IMG/VR virus record: IMGVR_UViG_3300044839_000009
Location: 23,407 to 87,406 of that record
Source: a virus
Length of the DNA stretch: 64,000 nt
Direction: 5' to 3' (one strand)
Shown: positions 46,807 through 54,989 of the stretch, piece by piece
Layout of the letters: each line of letters starts with the position of its first letter
Position numbering within the stretch: the stretch's first letter is position 1
The notes under the pieces: model-generated
The model's input: the letters and a program-made list of their open reading frames with translations, nothing else
Databases searched by the model: none
What the model was told of the DNA's origin: nothing
Position numbers and translations under genes: made by a program

Positions 46807-48005
46807 GCGGCGGCCGCCAGGGCGGTGTGGATGCGCGAGGCCAGCCACTGGGCGACATTGACCGGGACGGCGTTGCCGATCTGGAGCTTCTGCTCCGCGT
46901 CGGTGCCAGCCAGCAGGTGGTGCGTCGGGAAGCCCTGCGCGAGGGCCTTCTCAGCGAGGGCCAGCGGGCGGTACTCGCACTCGTCGACGGTCATGTCGGC
47001 GGTCGGGCGGACGAGGTAGTGGTGCTCGCCGCCCTGTGCCGTCACGGTGCCGATCGGGGCGTCGAGCGAAGTGGCCGTGCCGTGGTTCCGCAGCGTGACC
47101 ATGAACGGCTTGCCGCCGAACCGGTCAAGGCCGATCTCGACCCGGCGCCGGGTCGCGGCCTCGTAGGGCACGAACGCTTTGCCGTTGTGCCAGCCGTCGC
47201 CGAACCGGCTGCCGCGCACAGCCAGGTCGATGACGTCACCGATCCCGCGGGTCACTGGCTCGACCCGCACATGGCAGCGCGGGGTGGGGCAGATGTAGTG
47301 ATAGCCCTTGCGGTACCCGCCGACCTTGCGGACGCCGGGCTTGGTGGTCCAGTTCTGAATGCCCAGGACCGGCCCGCAGTTGGGACAGAAGGCGTCCGGG
47401 CGGGGCCGCAGGTCGGGCAGGCGCCCCAGGTCTTTGCGGACCATGGCCCATACGAGCCGGTTGCGGGACTGCGGGAGTCGGTCGTAGCCGTCGCCGTGGA
47501 TGTGCGCTGCGTTGACGGAGGCGATGACCGGGTTGTAGCCGAGGGCGTCCCACACGCCGAGCCACGCACCGAACAGCGGCCAGCGGGTCGCGAAGCCGGG
47601 GACGTTCTCGCCGGCGTAGAACAGCGGCCGGTGAACTTCGGCGTACCGGATGGGGTCCCAGGCGGTCATGCGGGTCCGGGACCAGTCGGCGGGCTTGACC
47701 TGCTGCTCGGTGTCGTCGTCGAAGTCGAACTCGGCCTGGACCTTCGGGGCGGACTGCCCGCCGGCCGGGCCCACTTCGGTGCAGATCGGCGACCCGACCA
47801 GCCCGTCGACCGCGGGGAGGCTGCGCATGTCGAGGTTGTTGATGTCGGTCTGCTGGACGCGAAGGGTGCGCCAGTTCAGCCGTGCGGTGTCGCATGCGGC
47901 CTCGGCGTGGTTGGCGGCGTACAGGCCACGGAACCCGGCGTTGTCGAAGCCGCGGAGGTCGCCGCAGCCACCCGCGAACAGGTGCACCGTCGTCAGGGCG
48001 GTCAT
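46803..48005 (-). CDS. DNA (cytosine-5) methyltransferase
   Basis: 400 aa from the ATG at 48005 (AAAGG upstream). Motif I HLFAGGCGDLRGF, catalytic loop VGSPICTEVGPAGG (Cys in P-I-C rather than P-C-Q), motif VI ENV, QSRNR, and C-terminal motifs IX/X (LALAEKALAQGFP, LQIGNAVPVNVA). Middle insert has a zinc-like FCPNC ... CPTPRC. Should methylate phage DNA, protecting it from restriction. Next to an HTH gene and a PAPS-reductase-like gene. Confidence 0.9.
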   Translation of the reverse strand: MTALTTVHLFAGGCGDLRGFDNAGFRGLYAANHAEAACDTARLNWRTLRVQQTDINNLDMRSLPAVDGLVGSPICTEVGPAGGQSAPKVQAEFDFDDDTEQQVKPADWSRTRMTAWDPIRYAEVHRPLFYAGENVPGFATRWPLFGAWLGVWDALGYNPVIASVNAAHIHGDGYDRLPQSRNRLVWAMVRKDLGRLPDLRPRPDAFCPNCGPVLGIQNWTTKPGVRKVGGYRKGYHYICPTPRCHVRVEPVTRGIGDVIDLAVRGSRFGDGWHNGKAFVPYEAATRRRVEIGLDRFGGKPFMVTLRNHGTATSLDAPIGTVTAQGGEHHYLVRPTADMTVDECEYRPLALAEKALAQGFPTHHLLAGTDAEQKLQIGNAVPVNVAQWLASRIHTALAAAA

Positions 48006-48397
48006 CAGCCAGCCTTTCGCGGGGTGGGGTGGGCGGCGGGACGGGCGGGGACAGGGCGGGCGGAGCGCCACCGGTAGACGGTGCGTTCGGTGACGTCGAG
48101 GACCCGCGCTATCTCGGGGACGGTCAGGCCGCGTTCGGTGAGCCGCTGCCCGACGAGGCGGAGTTCGAGGCGCGTCATGCCGGGCATCACCCGCCGTCCG
48201 GCGACGGCCTGGTCGACGGTCACCTCGTCGGCGACGGTCCACTGCGTGAACTCCGGGTCGCCGTGGCGCTTGATGCGCGTGTCGTGCATGTTGCAGATCG
48301 TCCGCAGCAGGATCCGGGGCCGGGTGCAGTCCTCGAACCGGCAGAGCTCGCGGGTGGTCGGGACGGCCTCGACGGGGGGGCGCTCGAGCGTCGTCAT
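48005..48397 (-). CDS. zinc/HTH DNA-binding protein
   Basis: 130 aa from the ATG at 48397. N-terminal CRFEDCTRPRILLRTICNMH can bind zinc; C-terminal TVPEIARVLDVTERTVYRWR is a helix-turn-helix. It sits between the methyltransferase and PAPS-like genes with one-base overlaps, so it may guide or regulate them. Confidence 0.7.
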   Translation of the reverse strand: MTTLERPPVEAVPTTRELCRFEDCTRPRILLRTICNMHDTRIKRHGDPEFTQWTVADEVTVDQAVAGRRVMPGMTRLELRLVGQRLTERGLTVPEIARVLDVTERTVYRWRSARPVPARPAAHPTPRKAG

Positions 48398-49233
48398 GTC
48401 ATGCACCAGCCGGAGTCGCAGGAGCCGTCGCTGTCGTCGGCGAGTGGCAGCAGGTCCACGCCGGCGGGGATGGCCTCGCGCAGGGGGCGGCCGAGCCCGG
48501 TCAGGTACGCCGGGTCCTTCGGCTTGCCGTTGCTGTCGCGCATTGCGAGCCGTCGGGCAACGAGCGTGTCTTCGAGGGCGCACGCCCGGTCGAACAGGTC
48601 CGGCTGGGTACGGCGCAGTTCGTGCCACTCGGTGGGCCGCTTCATCGGGCAGAACCAGCAGGCGCTCTTGGGCGGGATGGGAAGCCCGGCTTCGGTGATG
48701 ATGCGCTGGCAGTCGGTGCGGCGCAGGCCGAGGTCGAGCAGCGGGTAGACGACGCGCTCGTGTGCGATCCGGCTGCGGTTGTTGGCGCGGTGGATCTCGT
48801 CGAGGCTGATGCCGATGCCGACGGTGGCCGGGTTGTCCTCGGTGGCTCCGCGCCGGGCGAGCTCGTCGGCGATGACCTTGATCTTGTATCGGTCGGTGCA
48901 CTGCCGGGTGCCGGGGCCGCCACCGGTCATGTGTACGGGGATGCCGATGCTCTTCGACTCGGGCCGCTCCAGGTCCGCAAGGAGACTGCGAACCTCGCCC
49001 CGACGCGCCCCGCTACGGCCGATGCGCTTCAGTTCGACCAGCTCGAGGTCGTGGCTGGCTGCGAACGGCTTTGCGACCTCCTCGATGTAGCGCAGGGTTT
49101 CGGGCTGCTCAGAGTCGTCGCCAACGTTGGCGAACAGGAACGTCCGGAAGTCGATTCGGCCAGTCGCTGCGAGGACGAGGAGCGCGGTGGACTGCTGGCC
49201 ACCGCCGAAGCTGATGACGCGGATCTCGCTCAT
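48394..49233 (-). CDS. PAPS reductase/DndC-like adenine nucleotide alpha-hydrolase
   Basis: 279 aa, ATG at 49233 after GAGGAGA. P-loop-like ISFGGGQQSTALLVL, then FANVGDDSEQPETLRYIEE, TRQCTDRYKIKVI and SACWFCPMKRP, as in the phage PAPS reductase family; the extra Cys may hold a metal or iron-sulfur site. The family handles sulfur or activates nucleotides; DndC puts sulfur in DNA. Adjacent methyltransferase suggests a role in DNA modification. C-terminus Cys/Asp-rich. Confidence 0.82.
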   Translation of the reverse strand: MSEIRVISFGGGQQSTALLVLAATGRIDFRTFLFANVGDDSEQPETLRYIEEVAKPFAASHDLELVELKRIGRSGARRGEVRSLLADLERPESKSIGIPVHMTGGGPGTRQCTDRYKIKVIADELARRGATEDNPATVGIGISLDEIHRANNRSRIAHERVVYPLLDLGLRRTDCQRIITEAGLPIPPKSACWFCPMKRPTEWHELRRTQPDLFDRACALEDTLVARRLAMRDSNGKPKDPAYLTGLGRPLREAIPAGVDLLPLADDSDGSCDSGWCMT

Positions 49234-49541
49234 GCCGCCATCTCCTCGGCTTCGGTCTGGCGCAGGACGTGGACGGCCCCGTCGTGGAGGGCCTGGCCCG
49301 CTTCGTGGCAGGGCGTGCCGGGGGCGACCTGGCAGGTCGGGCAGACCGCGGACGAGGCGACCCACGCGGAGATTCGCTTCGGGTGCGGCTCGGGCATCAG
49401 GCGCCGCTTGCTGGGCGTCGTGCACGGCCGGTGCTCGTGGGCGCCGCAGTGCGGGCACTCGACGGCGCGCGCCGGGTGGTGCTTGGCGCGGACGGCGTGG
49501 CGGATCTCGTCGGGCATGTCGGCGGCGGGCGGGCGGCTCAT
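49230..49541 (-). CDS. small protein with two zinc ribbons
   Basis: 103 aa from the ATG at 49541. VECPHCGAHEHRPCTTP and AVCPTCQVAPGTPCHEAG are two copies of the same C-x2-C ... C-x(2-3) unit (phage zinc-ribbon type). Unknown function. Confidence 0.65.
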   Translation of the reverse strand: MSRPPAADMPDEIRHAVRAKHHPARAVECPHCGAHEHRPCTTPSKRRLMPEPHPKRISAWVASSAVCPTCQVAPGTPCHEAGQALHDGAVHVLRQTEAEEMAA

Positions 49542-49864
49542 CGCTGGCTCCTCGGGGCGTCGTCGGTGGGTGGTGTGCATCCGCATTCGCAGCGGTACTG
49601 GCCGGGCGGGCTGCCGGCGCGCATCCAGGCGCGGTGCTCCTCGGCGGCCGCGGCCCACGCTTCGGGCGGCTGGGGTGCGACCGGGCCCGGTGGGCTGGTG
49701 CCGGTTGGCCACGCCCCGGGACGGTGGCCGGGCACGGCGGGCGTGACCTTCACGGGCTTCGCGTCGCGGCGGCCCTTGCCGGCGGCCTGCTGCTCGCGGA
49801 GGAACGCCCGCAAGTCGCCCTGCTTCCGCATGGCGTGGATGTCGGTCTCGTCAAAGTCGGTCAT
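49538..49864 (-). CDS. hypothetical protein
   Basis: 108 aa, ATG at 49864 (ATGA overlap). Charged N-terminal helix (TDIHAMRKQGDLRAFLREQQ), Pro-rich middle and CECGCTPP near the end. Unknown. Confidence 0.55.
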   Translation of the reverse strand: MTDFDETDIHAMRKQGDLRAFLREQQAAGKGRRDAKPVKVTPAVPGHRPGAWPTGTSPPGPVAPQPPEAWAAAAEEHRAWMRAGSPPGQYRCECGCTPPTDDAPRSQR

Positions 49865-50607
49865 GACGGCTGCCCCTCGTCGATGAGCTCCGCGTCGTGG
49901 ATCTCGCCTTCGGCTTCCATCCGGGCCAGCGCCAGCCGGGACGCCTCACGACGGCGCTCTTCCTCGGCAGCCCGCTGCTCGGGCGTGATCTCCGGTTCGC
50001 CGGACGCGACACGGAGGCGGGCGGTGTGTGGCTTTAGGCGCGTCTTGCCGAGGGGCTGCTTGTCGCTACCACCGGGCGTCCTGCACGGGCGACCCAAGGC
50101 GGCACCGCACGCCGGGCATTCGACACCGAGCGGCCCGGCACGGCGCACAGTGTCGGCGAGCGACTCTTCGTCGGAGTCCGTCACCGCGCGGCCGACGCCG
50201 CCGTCCTCGAGAGCCTTCGCCACCGAGGCATGCGGGCCGCCGGTCAGAGCAAGCCGACCAGAGGGCGCAGCGACACGGCCAGAGGCAATCGCCTGGACCT
50301 GACCCCGGTAGCGGGCAAGGAACTCGGCAGGAGTCTCATCGCCGAGCGGCTCGTACTGGAAGTTCTCCAGCCGCTGGCTGCGGATCTTGCTGCGGAGGGT
50401 GCGGACGTGGTGCGGCAGGATCCACAACTTCGCCTCGGGGTCCTTCGGCGGCGTGCTGTAGTACGCGGCGACAGCGGCCTTGGCGTCCTTGTCGAGCGGC
50501 ACATCGTGGAGGGCTGACGCCCAAGCCACAGCGGCAGCAGCGGAAGGCTTGCGGTTGTCGAAGGCGGCGCAATGGCCGAGCAGCTCGGCTGCTTCGTTGA
50601 GGTTCAC
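49861..50607 (-). CDS. hypothetical protein, possible replication accessory
   Basis: 248 aa from the GTG at 50607. N-terminal ~95 residues are helical (AAELLGHCAAFDNRKPSAAA, WILPHHVRTLRSKIRSQRLE); a zinc-like CPACGAALGRPCRTPGG near residue 165; charged C-terminus. Its stop-start overlap with the organiser-like gene suggests joint work in replication. Similar to proteins that follow actinophage replication initiators. Confidence 0.6.
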   Translation of the reverse strand: MNLNEAAELLGHCAAFDNRKPSAAAAVAWASALHDVPLDKDAKAAVAAYYSTPPKDPEAKLWILPHHVRTLRSKIRSQRLENFQYEPLGDETPAEFLARYRGQVQAIASGRVAAPSGRLALTGGPHASVAKALEDGGVGRAVTDSDEESLADTVRRAGPLGVECPACGAALGRPCRTPGGSDKQPLGKTRLKPHTARLRVASGEPEITPEQRAAEEERRREASRLALARMEAEGEIHDAELIDEGQPS

Positions 50608-51683
50608 GCGGAGTCCTCGGACTTGAGAGAGGCGGCGAGGGCCGCCCAGCCGGCGACCGTCGCGTCCGTGCCCGTGAGGGGCTGCCCGGAGGACAGCTGG
50701 ACGACGTTCGAGGGGGCGCCCCGCTGCTGGCGCTCGTAGGCGCGCTTCCCGGAATCGCGGATCCACTTCTGCCAGGCGTCGTGCCAGTTGCGCTTCTTAC
50801 GGCCTTCGGCCCGCCAGTAGGAGATGAACTGCTCGGTCTCGAACTCGGGGTTGAGTCCCGGGTAGGTCGCGACGACCCAGCGCCGCATCGTGTCGTTCAG
50901 GTAGAAGTCGTCGGGGATGAGGTGGAGGCCGTCAGGCCGGTGAGCCTCAGCGACAGCGCTGCTCGGCTCCTGCTGACGGCCTTCGCCCCCAGACCCCCTC
51001 GCTCCCTTGCTCCCTTGCTCCCTTGCTCCCTTGCTCCCTTGCTCAGGGACGAAATAATCCGGAGCGTCTCCGGAGTCATTCGCGAGAGATTCCGGAGCGT
51101 CTTCCCAGTGGTCCTGACCTGCAACGTCGTCAGGTTCGGCGTCCGACACGGGGTCATCTACGTGGTGGATCAACGTGACATGTCCCGGACCCGCGGAAGC
51201 GCCCTCGGAAGCCCTTCCGGAGGGCCTTCCTGAAGCCTCTGGACCCCCTGCGGGGATCTTCGCGAGCGACTCGCGAGACTTTCGCGAACGATTGGTGAGG
51301 CGCTGCGGGTTGATCTCGCGCCACCGCTTGAAGTCGTCCGGCTCGTCATCCGGGCACGGCGGGATCTTCGAGCGGGTGGGGTGTGACGGCTTCTGGTGCT
51401 CGCGCCAGTTCGGAGCGTGCAGGTAGCGCCGGCCATCGACCTCGTAGCGGCACAGCGGGCCGGACTCGGCGATGTCCTCCAGCCAGCCGTCCACGATCTC
51501 GGGGGTGATGTCCCGGTCTCGCGGGAAGCAGTCGGAGGCGATGAGCAGCTCGTCGTCGACGCCGCGGCCGTAGTCGTCGAAGTAGCCCCACAGCAGGATG
51601 AAGAAGTAGCGGACCTCGCGCGGCCACATCGACACCGTGATCGAGGTGCGCATCTCGGGCTTGATCGAGCGGATACGGGCCAT
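50604..51683 (-). CDS. replisome organiser/DnaA-like replication initiator
   Basis: 359 aa from the ATG at 51683. N-terminus ARIRSIKPEMRTSITVSMWP, FFILLWGYFDDYGRGVDDEL, RYLHAPNWREHQKPSHPT is the standard replisome-organiser domain of actinophages. A low-complexity linker (residues ~130-245) includes a tandem EQGSKGAR repeat. C-terminal FETEQFISYWRAEGRKKRNW resembles a helicase-loader-type domain. It should bind the origin and recruit host helicase. Confidence 0.82.
   Translation of the reverse strand: MARIRSIKPEMRTSITVSMWPREVRYFFILLWGYFDDYGRGVDDELLIASDCFPRDRDITPEIVDGWLEDIAESGPLCRYEVDGRRYLHAPNWREHQKPSHPTRSKIPPCPDDEPDDFKRWREINPQRLTNRSRKSRESLAKIPAGGPEASGRPSGRASEGASAGPGHVTLIHHVDDPVSDAEPDDVAGQDHWEDAPESLANDSGDAPDYFVPEQGSKGAREQGSKGARGSGGEGRQQEPSSAVAEAHRPDGLHLIPDDFYLNDTMRRWVVATYPGLNPEFETEQFISYWRAEGRKKRNWHDAWQKWIRDSGKRAYERQQRGAPSNVVQLSSGQPLTGTDATVAGWAALAASLKSEDSA
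51000..51045. repeat. 8-bp tandem repeat inside the replisome organiser gene
   Basis: GCTCCCTT is repeated about 5.5 times; on the coding strand it encodes two EQGSKGAR units. 8 bp is not a multiple of three, so gain or loss of one unit would shift the frame. Confidence 0.9.
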
Positions 51684-53008
51684 CAGTTGCCACCGCCCAC
51701 GGGGAGCGTCGCGGCTTCGAGCACGGAGAGGTGCCGCGCGAGGCAGGTGGTCACATCCGGATCCCGGTAACTGCCGGCCGCGGATGCCGCCTCGTAGACG
51801 TCGGCCAGATAGAAGTCGCCGTCCTCGCCGATGCGGTGGAGGCTGGCAAAGAACTTCGAGGTCTCTTCCTCCGTGGGCTCGATCTCGCCTGTGGCCGTGA
51901 AGGCGACGCGCCACAGTTCGGACGCCCGAGACCGCCAACCGCAGACGCCTGTCGCCTTCAGTTCGTCATCGGTGAGACCGCTGTAGATCCGAGCTGATTT
52001 GTGGGAGCCGGCATGGCTAGCAGCTCGGACGATTCGAGCCAGGTAGACATCAGCGTCGAGGAGCTTGTCAATCTGCTCCCTGACCCGTTCCCTCTCCTTG
52101 TCGCTCGGGCCGCCGACGAACTTGCCGCCCCAGGGCTCGTCGCCGGGAACCCAGGTAGTGGGCCATGCCGAGATCCATGCGCGGCATGCGGTATCGCGGT
52201 CCATGTCCCTCAGCGCGACGGTGATGTCCGTGGTACCGAAGTACGTGGCGAACTGTGCGGCCTGGATGATCCGCTCGGGTTCCGTCAGATTCCGATCGGA
52301 CAGATCGGCCAGGCTGCGACGGAATTCCTCTTCCTGCTGCGTGGTGGGCGGTTCTTCGTTCTCGATCAAGCCGCAGTGCCAGACCGTGAACGCAGCCTCC
52401 AGCACCGACCTGCGACCGTCGAGGTTGGCTGGCGCCTGATTGACACCAACGATCCTTCGCGCCTCGGCCTGCAGGGCGGAGACCCTGTTCCAGGCGATGC
52501 CGCAGACGTAGCGGAAGGTGTTCTCGGGCTTGACCTTGTCGTTCGCCATGGCGGCGTCGACGACGTCGGCCCACATCCAGACGGGAACGCCGGCGGCGCG
52601 GAAGCGGTCCATGGCCTGCTTCCAGTCGTCGGGCAGCGGGATCTTCTTGGCGTCGTCCTTGCCGACGTGCCACCGGTTCCACTCGCCGAGGAAGGCCTCG
52701 CGGTACTCGAGCTTGGGAGCCTCCTGCTCTCGCAGGTTTTCGGCGGCCTGCTTCATCGCTTCGGCCCACCGGAGGGCGTCGTCGCTGACGTTGGCGACAA
52801 GCGCGGCATCTGGAGAGGCACTGCTCTTGCCGCTGTTGCACGGCTCGCACGACGTGACGAGGTTCGTCGGGTCGTCACTCCCGCCGAGCGCGACCGGCGT
52901 GACGTGGTCGATGCGCAGCGGGACGTCCGGCGCCTTGGCGCCGCAGTAGCGGCAGGTGTTCGAGTCCCGCCGGAGGATCTCGTAGCGGAGGCGCTTGGAG
53001 ACGGCCAT
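51683..53008 (-). CDS. HNH endonuclease with large C-terminal domain
   Basis: 441 aa, ATG at 53008 after AAGAAG. N-terminal 65 residues are an HNH domain: NTCRYCGAKAPDVPLRIDHV, GGSDDPTNLVTSCEPCNSGKS. The remaining ~375 residues form an unknown helical region (EYREAFLGEWNRWHVGKDDA, FATYFGTTDITVALRDMDRD). It is the first gene of the large early operon; may be linked to replication or recombination rather than homing. Confidence 0.8.
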   Translation of the reverse strand: MAVSKRLRYEILRRDSNTCRYCGAKAPDVPLRIDHVTPVALGGSDDPTNLVTSCEPCNSGKSSASPDAALVANVSDDALRWAEAMKQAAENLREQEAPKLEYREAFLGEWNRWHVGKDDAKKIPLPDDWKQAMDRFRAAGVPVWMWADVVDAAMANDKVKPENTFRYVCGIAWNRVSALQAEARRIVGVNQAPANLDGRRSVLEAAFTVWHCGLIENEEPPTTQQEEEFRRSLADLSDRNLTEPERIIQAAQFATYFGTTDITVALRDMDRDTACRAWISAWPTTWVPGDEPWGGKFVGGPSDKERERVREQIDKLLDADVYLARIVRAASHAGSHKSARIYSGLTDDELKATGVCGWRSRASELWRVAFTATGEIEPTEEETSKFFASLHRIGEDGDFYLADVYEAASAAGSYRDPDVTTCLARHLSVLEAATLPVGGGN

Positions 53009-53129
53009 CAGTGCTTCTTTCGGTTGATCATGGACATGGGGAAGCAAGTCGCTCTGGCGCGCTGAGGTCTACGCTGCCATACTACTTTAAAGGTTGGCAA
53101 TATTGGAAGGATTGGCAATGACTTACACT
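53009..53129. promoter_or_regulatory. divergent promoter region with TTGGCAAT repeat
   Basis: TTGGCAAT occurs at 53094 and 53112-53119, around the palindrome CAATATTG. TACACT (53124-53129) ends 6 nt before ATG 53136, a possible leaderless start. The minus-strand promoter for the 53008 operon must lie here too; I cannot fix its boxes. Confidence 0.45.
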
Positions 53130-53462
53130 CTGGCCATGGCTGCTGAACAGGGCATTCAGATCGCGGAGGACGGCACGGCCGAGGTGTCGATGACCTACGC
53201 CCGCGCGAACCTGACGCAACTGATCCGCGAGGTCCGCTACGGGCGTCGGCTCGGGGCGTTCACCGAGCGCGGAGAGCGAAGCGCCTATGTCGTGCCGCCC
53301 GACGAGTACGAGCGAAAGACCAAGGCCAGCCGGACGCTCGAGGCCCTGTGGCAGATGCACGCCGACCTCGTCAGCGGGGAGCCGAAGCCGGACGCCTTGC
53401 ATACGGCGCGCATCCTGTACGAAGCCCTGGAAGCCGCCGACCGCCGCGCGGGCGACGGCTGA
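53118..53462 (+). CDS. Phd/YefM-like antitoxin, without a toxin partner
   Basis: 114 aa from the ATG at 53118 (GGAAGG upstream); ATG 53136 is an alternative. TYARANLTQLIREVRYGRRL, GAFTERGERSAYVVPPDEYE is the Phd-type fold (DNA-binding N-terminal dimer). The C-terminal helix (TLEALWQMHADLVSGE) could hold a toxin. No toxin gene is adjacent, so it may neutralise a host toxin or act as a repressor of the flanking operon. Confidence 0.75.
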   Translation: MTYTLAMAAEQGIQIAEDGTAEVSMTYARANLTQLIREVRYGRRLGAFTERGERSAYVVPPDEYERKTKASRTLEALWQMHADLVSGEPKPDALHTARILYEALEAADRRAGDG

Positions 53463-53484
53463 CCCTGCCCCCCGCTCCCCCCTC

Positions 53485-53507
53485 GCCCCGCCCCCACAGC
53501 GGGGCGT
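53485..53507. terminator. terminator between convergent genes
   Basis: CGCCCCG/CGGGGCG with a 9-nt loop, 23 bp after the antitoxin stop. Confidence 0.55.
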
Positions 53508-53548
53508 CGTCATGTCCGGTCGGCGTCCTTCGGGTCCGCGCCGGCCGG

Positions 53549-53794
53549 TCACCGGGCGCCTGCTGTCTGTCGCCGTACCCGGGCGAGTGCTTTGCGGCGG
53601 AGGGCGGTGAATCCTCCGTAGATGCCTGCGCGGGCCGGTTCGCCTTCTTCGGCGGTCATGGCGTCGTCTAGGCATTCGCGTCGGACGGTGTAGCGGTCGC
53701 AGTAGTCGAGGGCTTCGCGGCGGCGGGTGGTGGTGAAGAACACTCGCCAGTCGACGCCGCGACAGGCCGCGTTGAGCTGCCAGCGGGCGGTCAT
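53549..53794 (-). CDS. WhiB-like protein 2 with a missing cysteine
   Basis: 81 aa, ATG at 53794 (ATGA overlap). LNAACRGVDWRVFF, YCDRYTVRREC, and GIYGGFTALRRKAL follow the WhiB layout, but the second Cys of the usual C-x2-C is Tyr, and the W of G-I-W-G-G is Tyr. Three Cys remain, so a normal 4Fe-4S cluster is doubtful. Confidence 0.8.
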   Translation of the reverse strand: MTARWQLNAACRGVDWRVFFTTTRRREALDYCDRYTVRRECLDDAMTAEEGEPARAGIYGGFTALRRKALARVRRQTAGAR

Positions 53795-54372
53795 GCGGCC
53801 ACCTGCTTGCGCCGGTTGCGCTGTCGGCGTGTGTCCATGCAGGTGTTGCAGTAGGTGGATCCGTCGGGTCCGATGCGGCCCTCTGTCATCTGGTCGTGGC
53901 CGGCGGTACACGTGTCGCTGGGGAGTGCGGGGAGGCCGTCGAGTGCGCGGAGCTGGCGCCGTACTTGCTGGCGTTCTTCGCGGTCGGCGACGTGGGCGGG
54001 TGCGACGCATCCGGGCCGGTCGCAGTCGGCTTGTACGCGGCCGATGGGCTGGCGGCCGGTGCGCAGGGTGAAGGCGACGCGGTAGGCGCTGTGCTGGCGG
54101 TCTGCGTGGCGGAAGGTGGGTGTGCCGTCGGAGCCGCGGGGTCCGTTCCAGCGGAGGTGTCCGCTGTCGGCGTTCTGGGTGTAGCGGTGGAAGACGTCGC
54201 TGATGGTGGGCTGGGTCGGGTTGGTGCGGGGTGCGCCGGGGATGTTGAGGCGGTCGCGGATGCGCATGGCGGTCTGTCGGGCGATGCCGAGCTTGGCGGC
54301 GATCTGCGGGTTGGTGAGGCCTTGGTCGGCGAGTTCACGGACGGCGTCGAGGTGGCGGCTGGTGCGGGTCAT
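53791..54372 (-). CDS. HTH plus HNH-like protein 1
   Basis: 193 aa, ATG at 54372. HTH at residues ~10-40 (LTNPQIAAKLGIARQTAMRI); HNH-like zinc part QADCDRPGCVAPAHVAD near residue 120; a C-terminal CNTCMDTRRQRNRR. Related in plan to the next gene. Possible homing-type nuclease or regulator. Confidence 0.7.
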   Translation of the reverse strand: MTRTSRHLDAVRELADQGLTNPQIAAKLGIARQTAMRIRDRLNIPGAPRTNPTQPTISDVFHRYTQNADSGHLRWNGPRGSDGTPTFRHADRQHSAYRVAFTLRTGRQPIGRVQADCDRPGCVAPAHVADREERQQVRRQLRALDGLPALPSDTCTAGHDQMTEGRIGPDGSTYCNTCMDTRRQRNRRKQVAA

Positions 54373-54989
54373 GCCGTCACCTGCTTACGGGCGTTGGTGC
54401 AGGAGCGGCTGGGCCGGTCCTCGAGGTGGTCGCCTTTGACGCAGAGGTTGTTGCCGCAGGTGGGGCGCACGATTCCGATGGGTTCGACGCCGGTGTGCTG
54501 CTGGTAGGCGTAGCGGGTGGCGAGGTATTGGCGGCCGAGGTAGGAGAGCCGGGGGTTGCCGTCTTTGGCGTTTCCGGTCCAGATGAGGTGGCCGTCGTCG
54601 GTGGGCTTCGTTTTCGAGGCGAAGCGCTGGTCGATGGTGTCGGTGGTGCACCAGGCGGCGGGGCGGCTGCCGTCGGGGGCGAATTCGCGGTCGGGCCAGC
54701 CGTCGTCGTTCCAGCGGGCGATGGTGCGGTCGCTGGCTCCGACGCGTTCGGCGATGAGTATGTTGCGGCGGGCCAGGTCGTCTTCGTCGCGGAGCAGCGA
54801 GTACAGGCGTCGGGCGGTCTCGTAGCGTTCGGCTTCGTTGAGCTCGGTGGGCTCCCCGTTGAGGGCGCGTTCCATGGCCATGACGTCGTAGGGGCCGTCC
54901 TCGAGGTCGGCGGCGTCCCAGATGTAGAAGCGGGCGCGGTTGCGCATCGGGTTGTAGCCGGCGAGGGGCTCGTAGTGGGCGATGCTCAC
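54369..54989 (-). CDS. HTH plus HNH-like protein 2
   Basis: 206 aa from the GTG at 54989. HTH-like NILIAERVGASDRTIARWND; HNH-like LIWTGNAKDGNPRLSYLGRQ then PTCGNNLCVKGDHLED. Paralogue-like neighbour of protein 1. Confidence 0.7.
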   Translation of the reverse strand: MSIAHYEPLAGYNPMRNRARFYIWDAADLEDGPYDVMAMERALNGEPTELNEAERYETARRLYSLLRDEDDLARRNILIAERVGASDRTIARWNDDGWPDREFAPDGSRPAAWCTTDTIDQRFASKTKPTDDGHLIWTGNAKDGNPRLSYLGRQYLATRYAYQQHTGVEPIGIVRPTCGNNLCVKGDHLEDRPSRSCTNARKQVTA

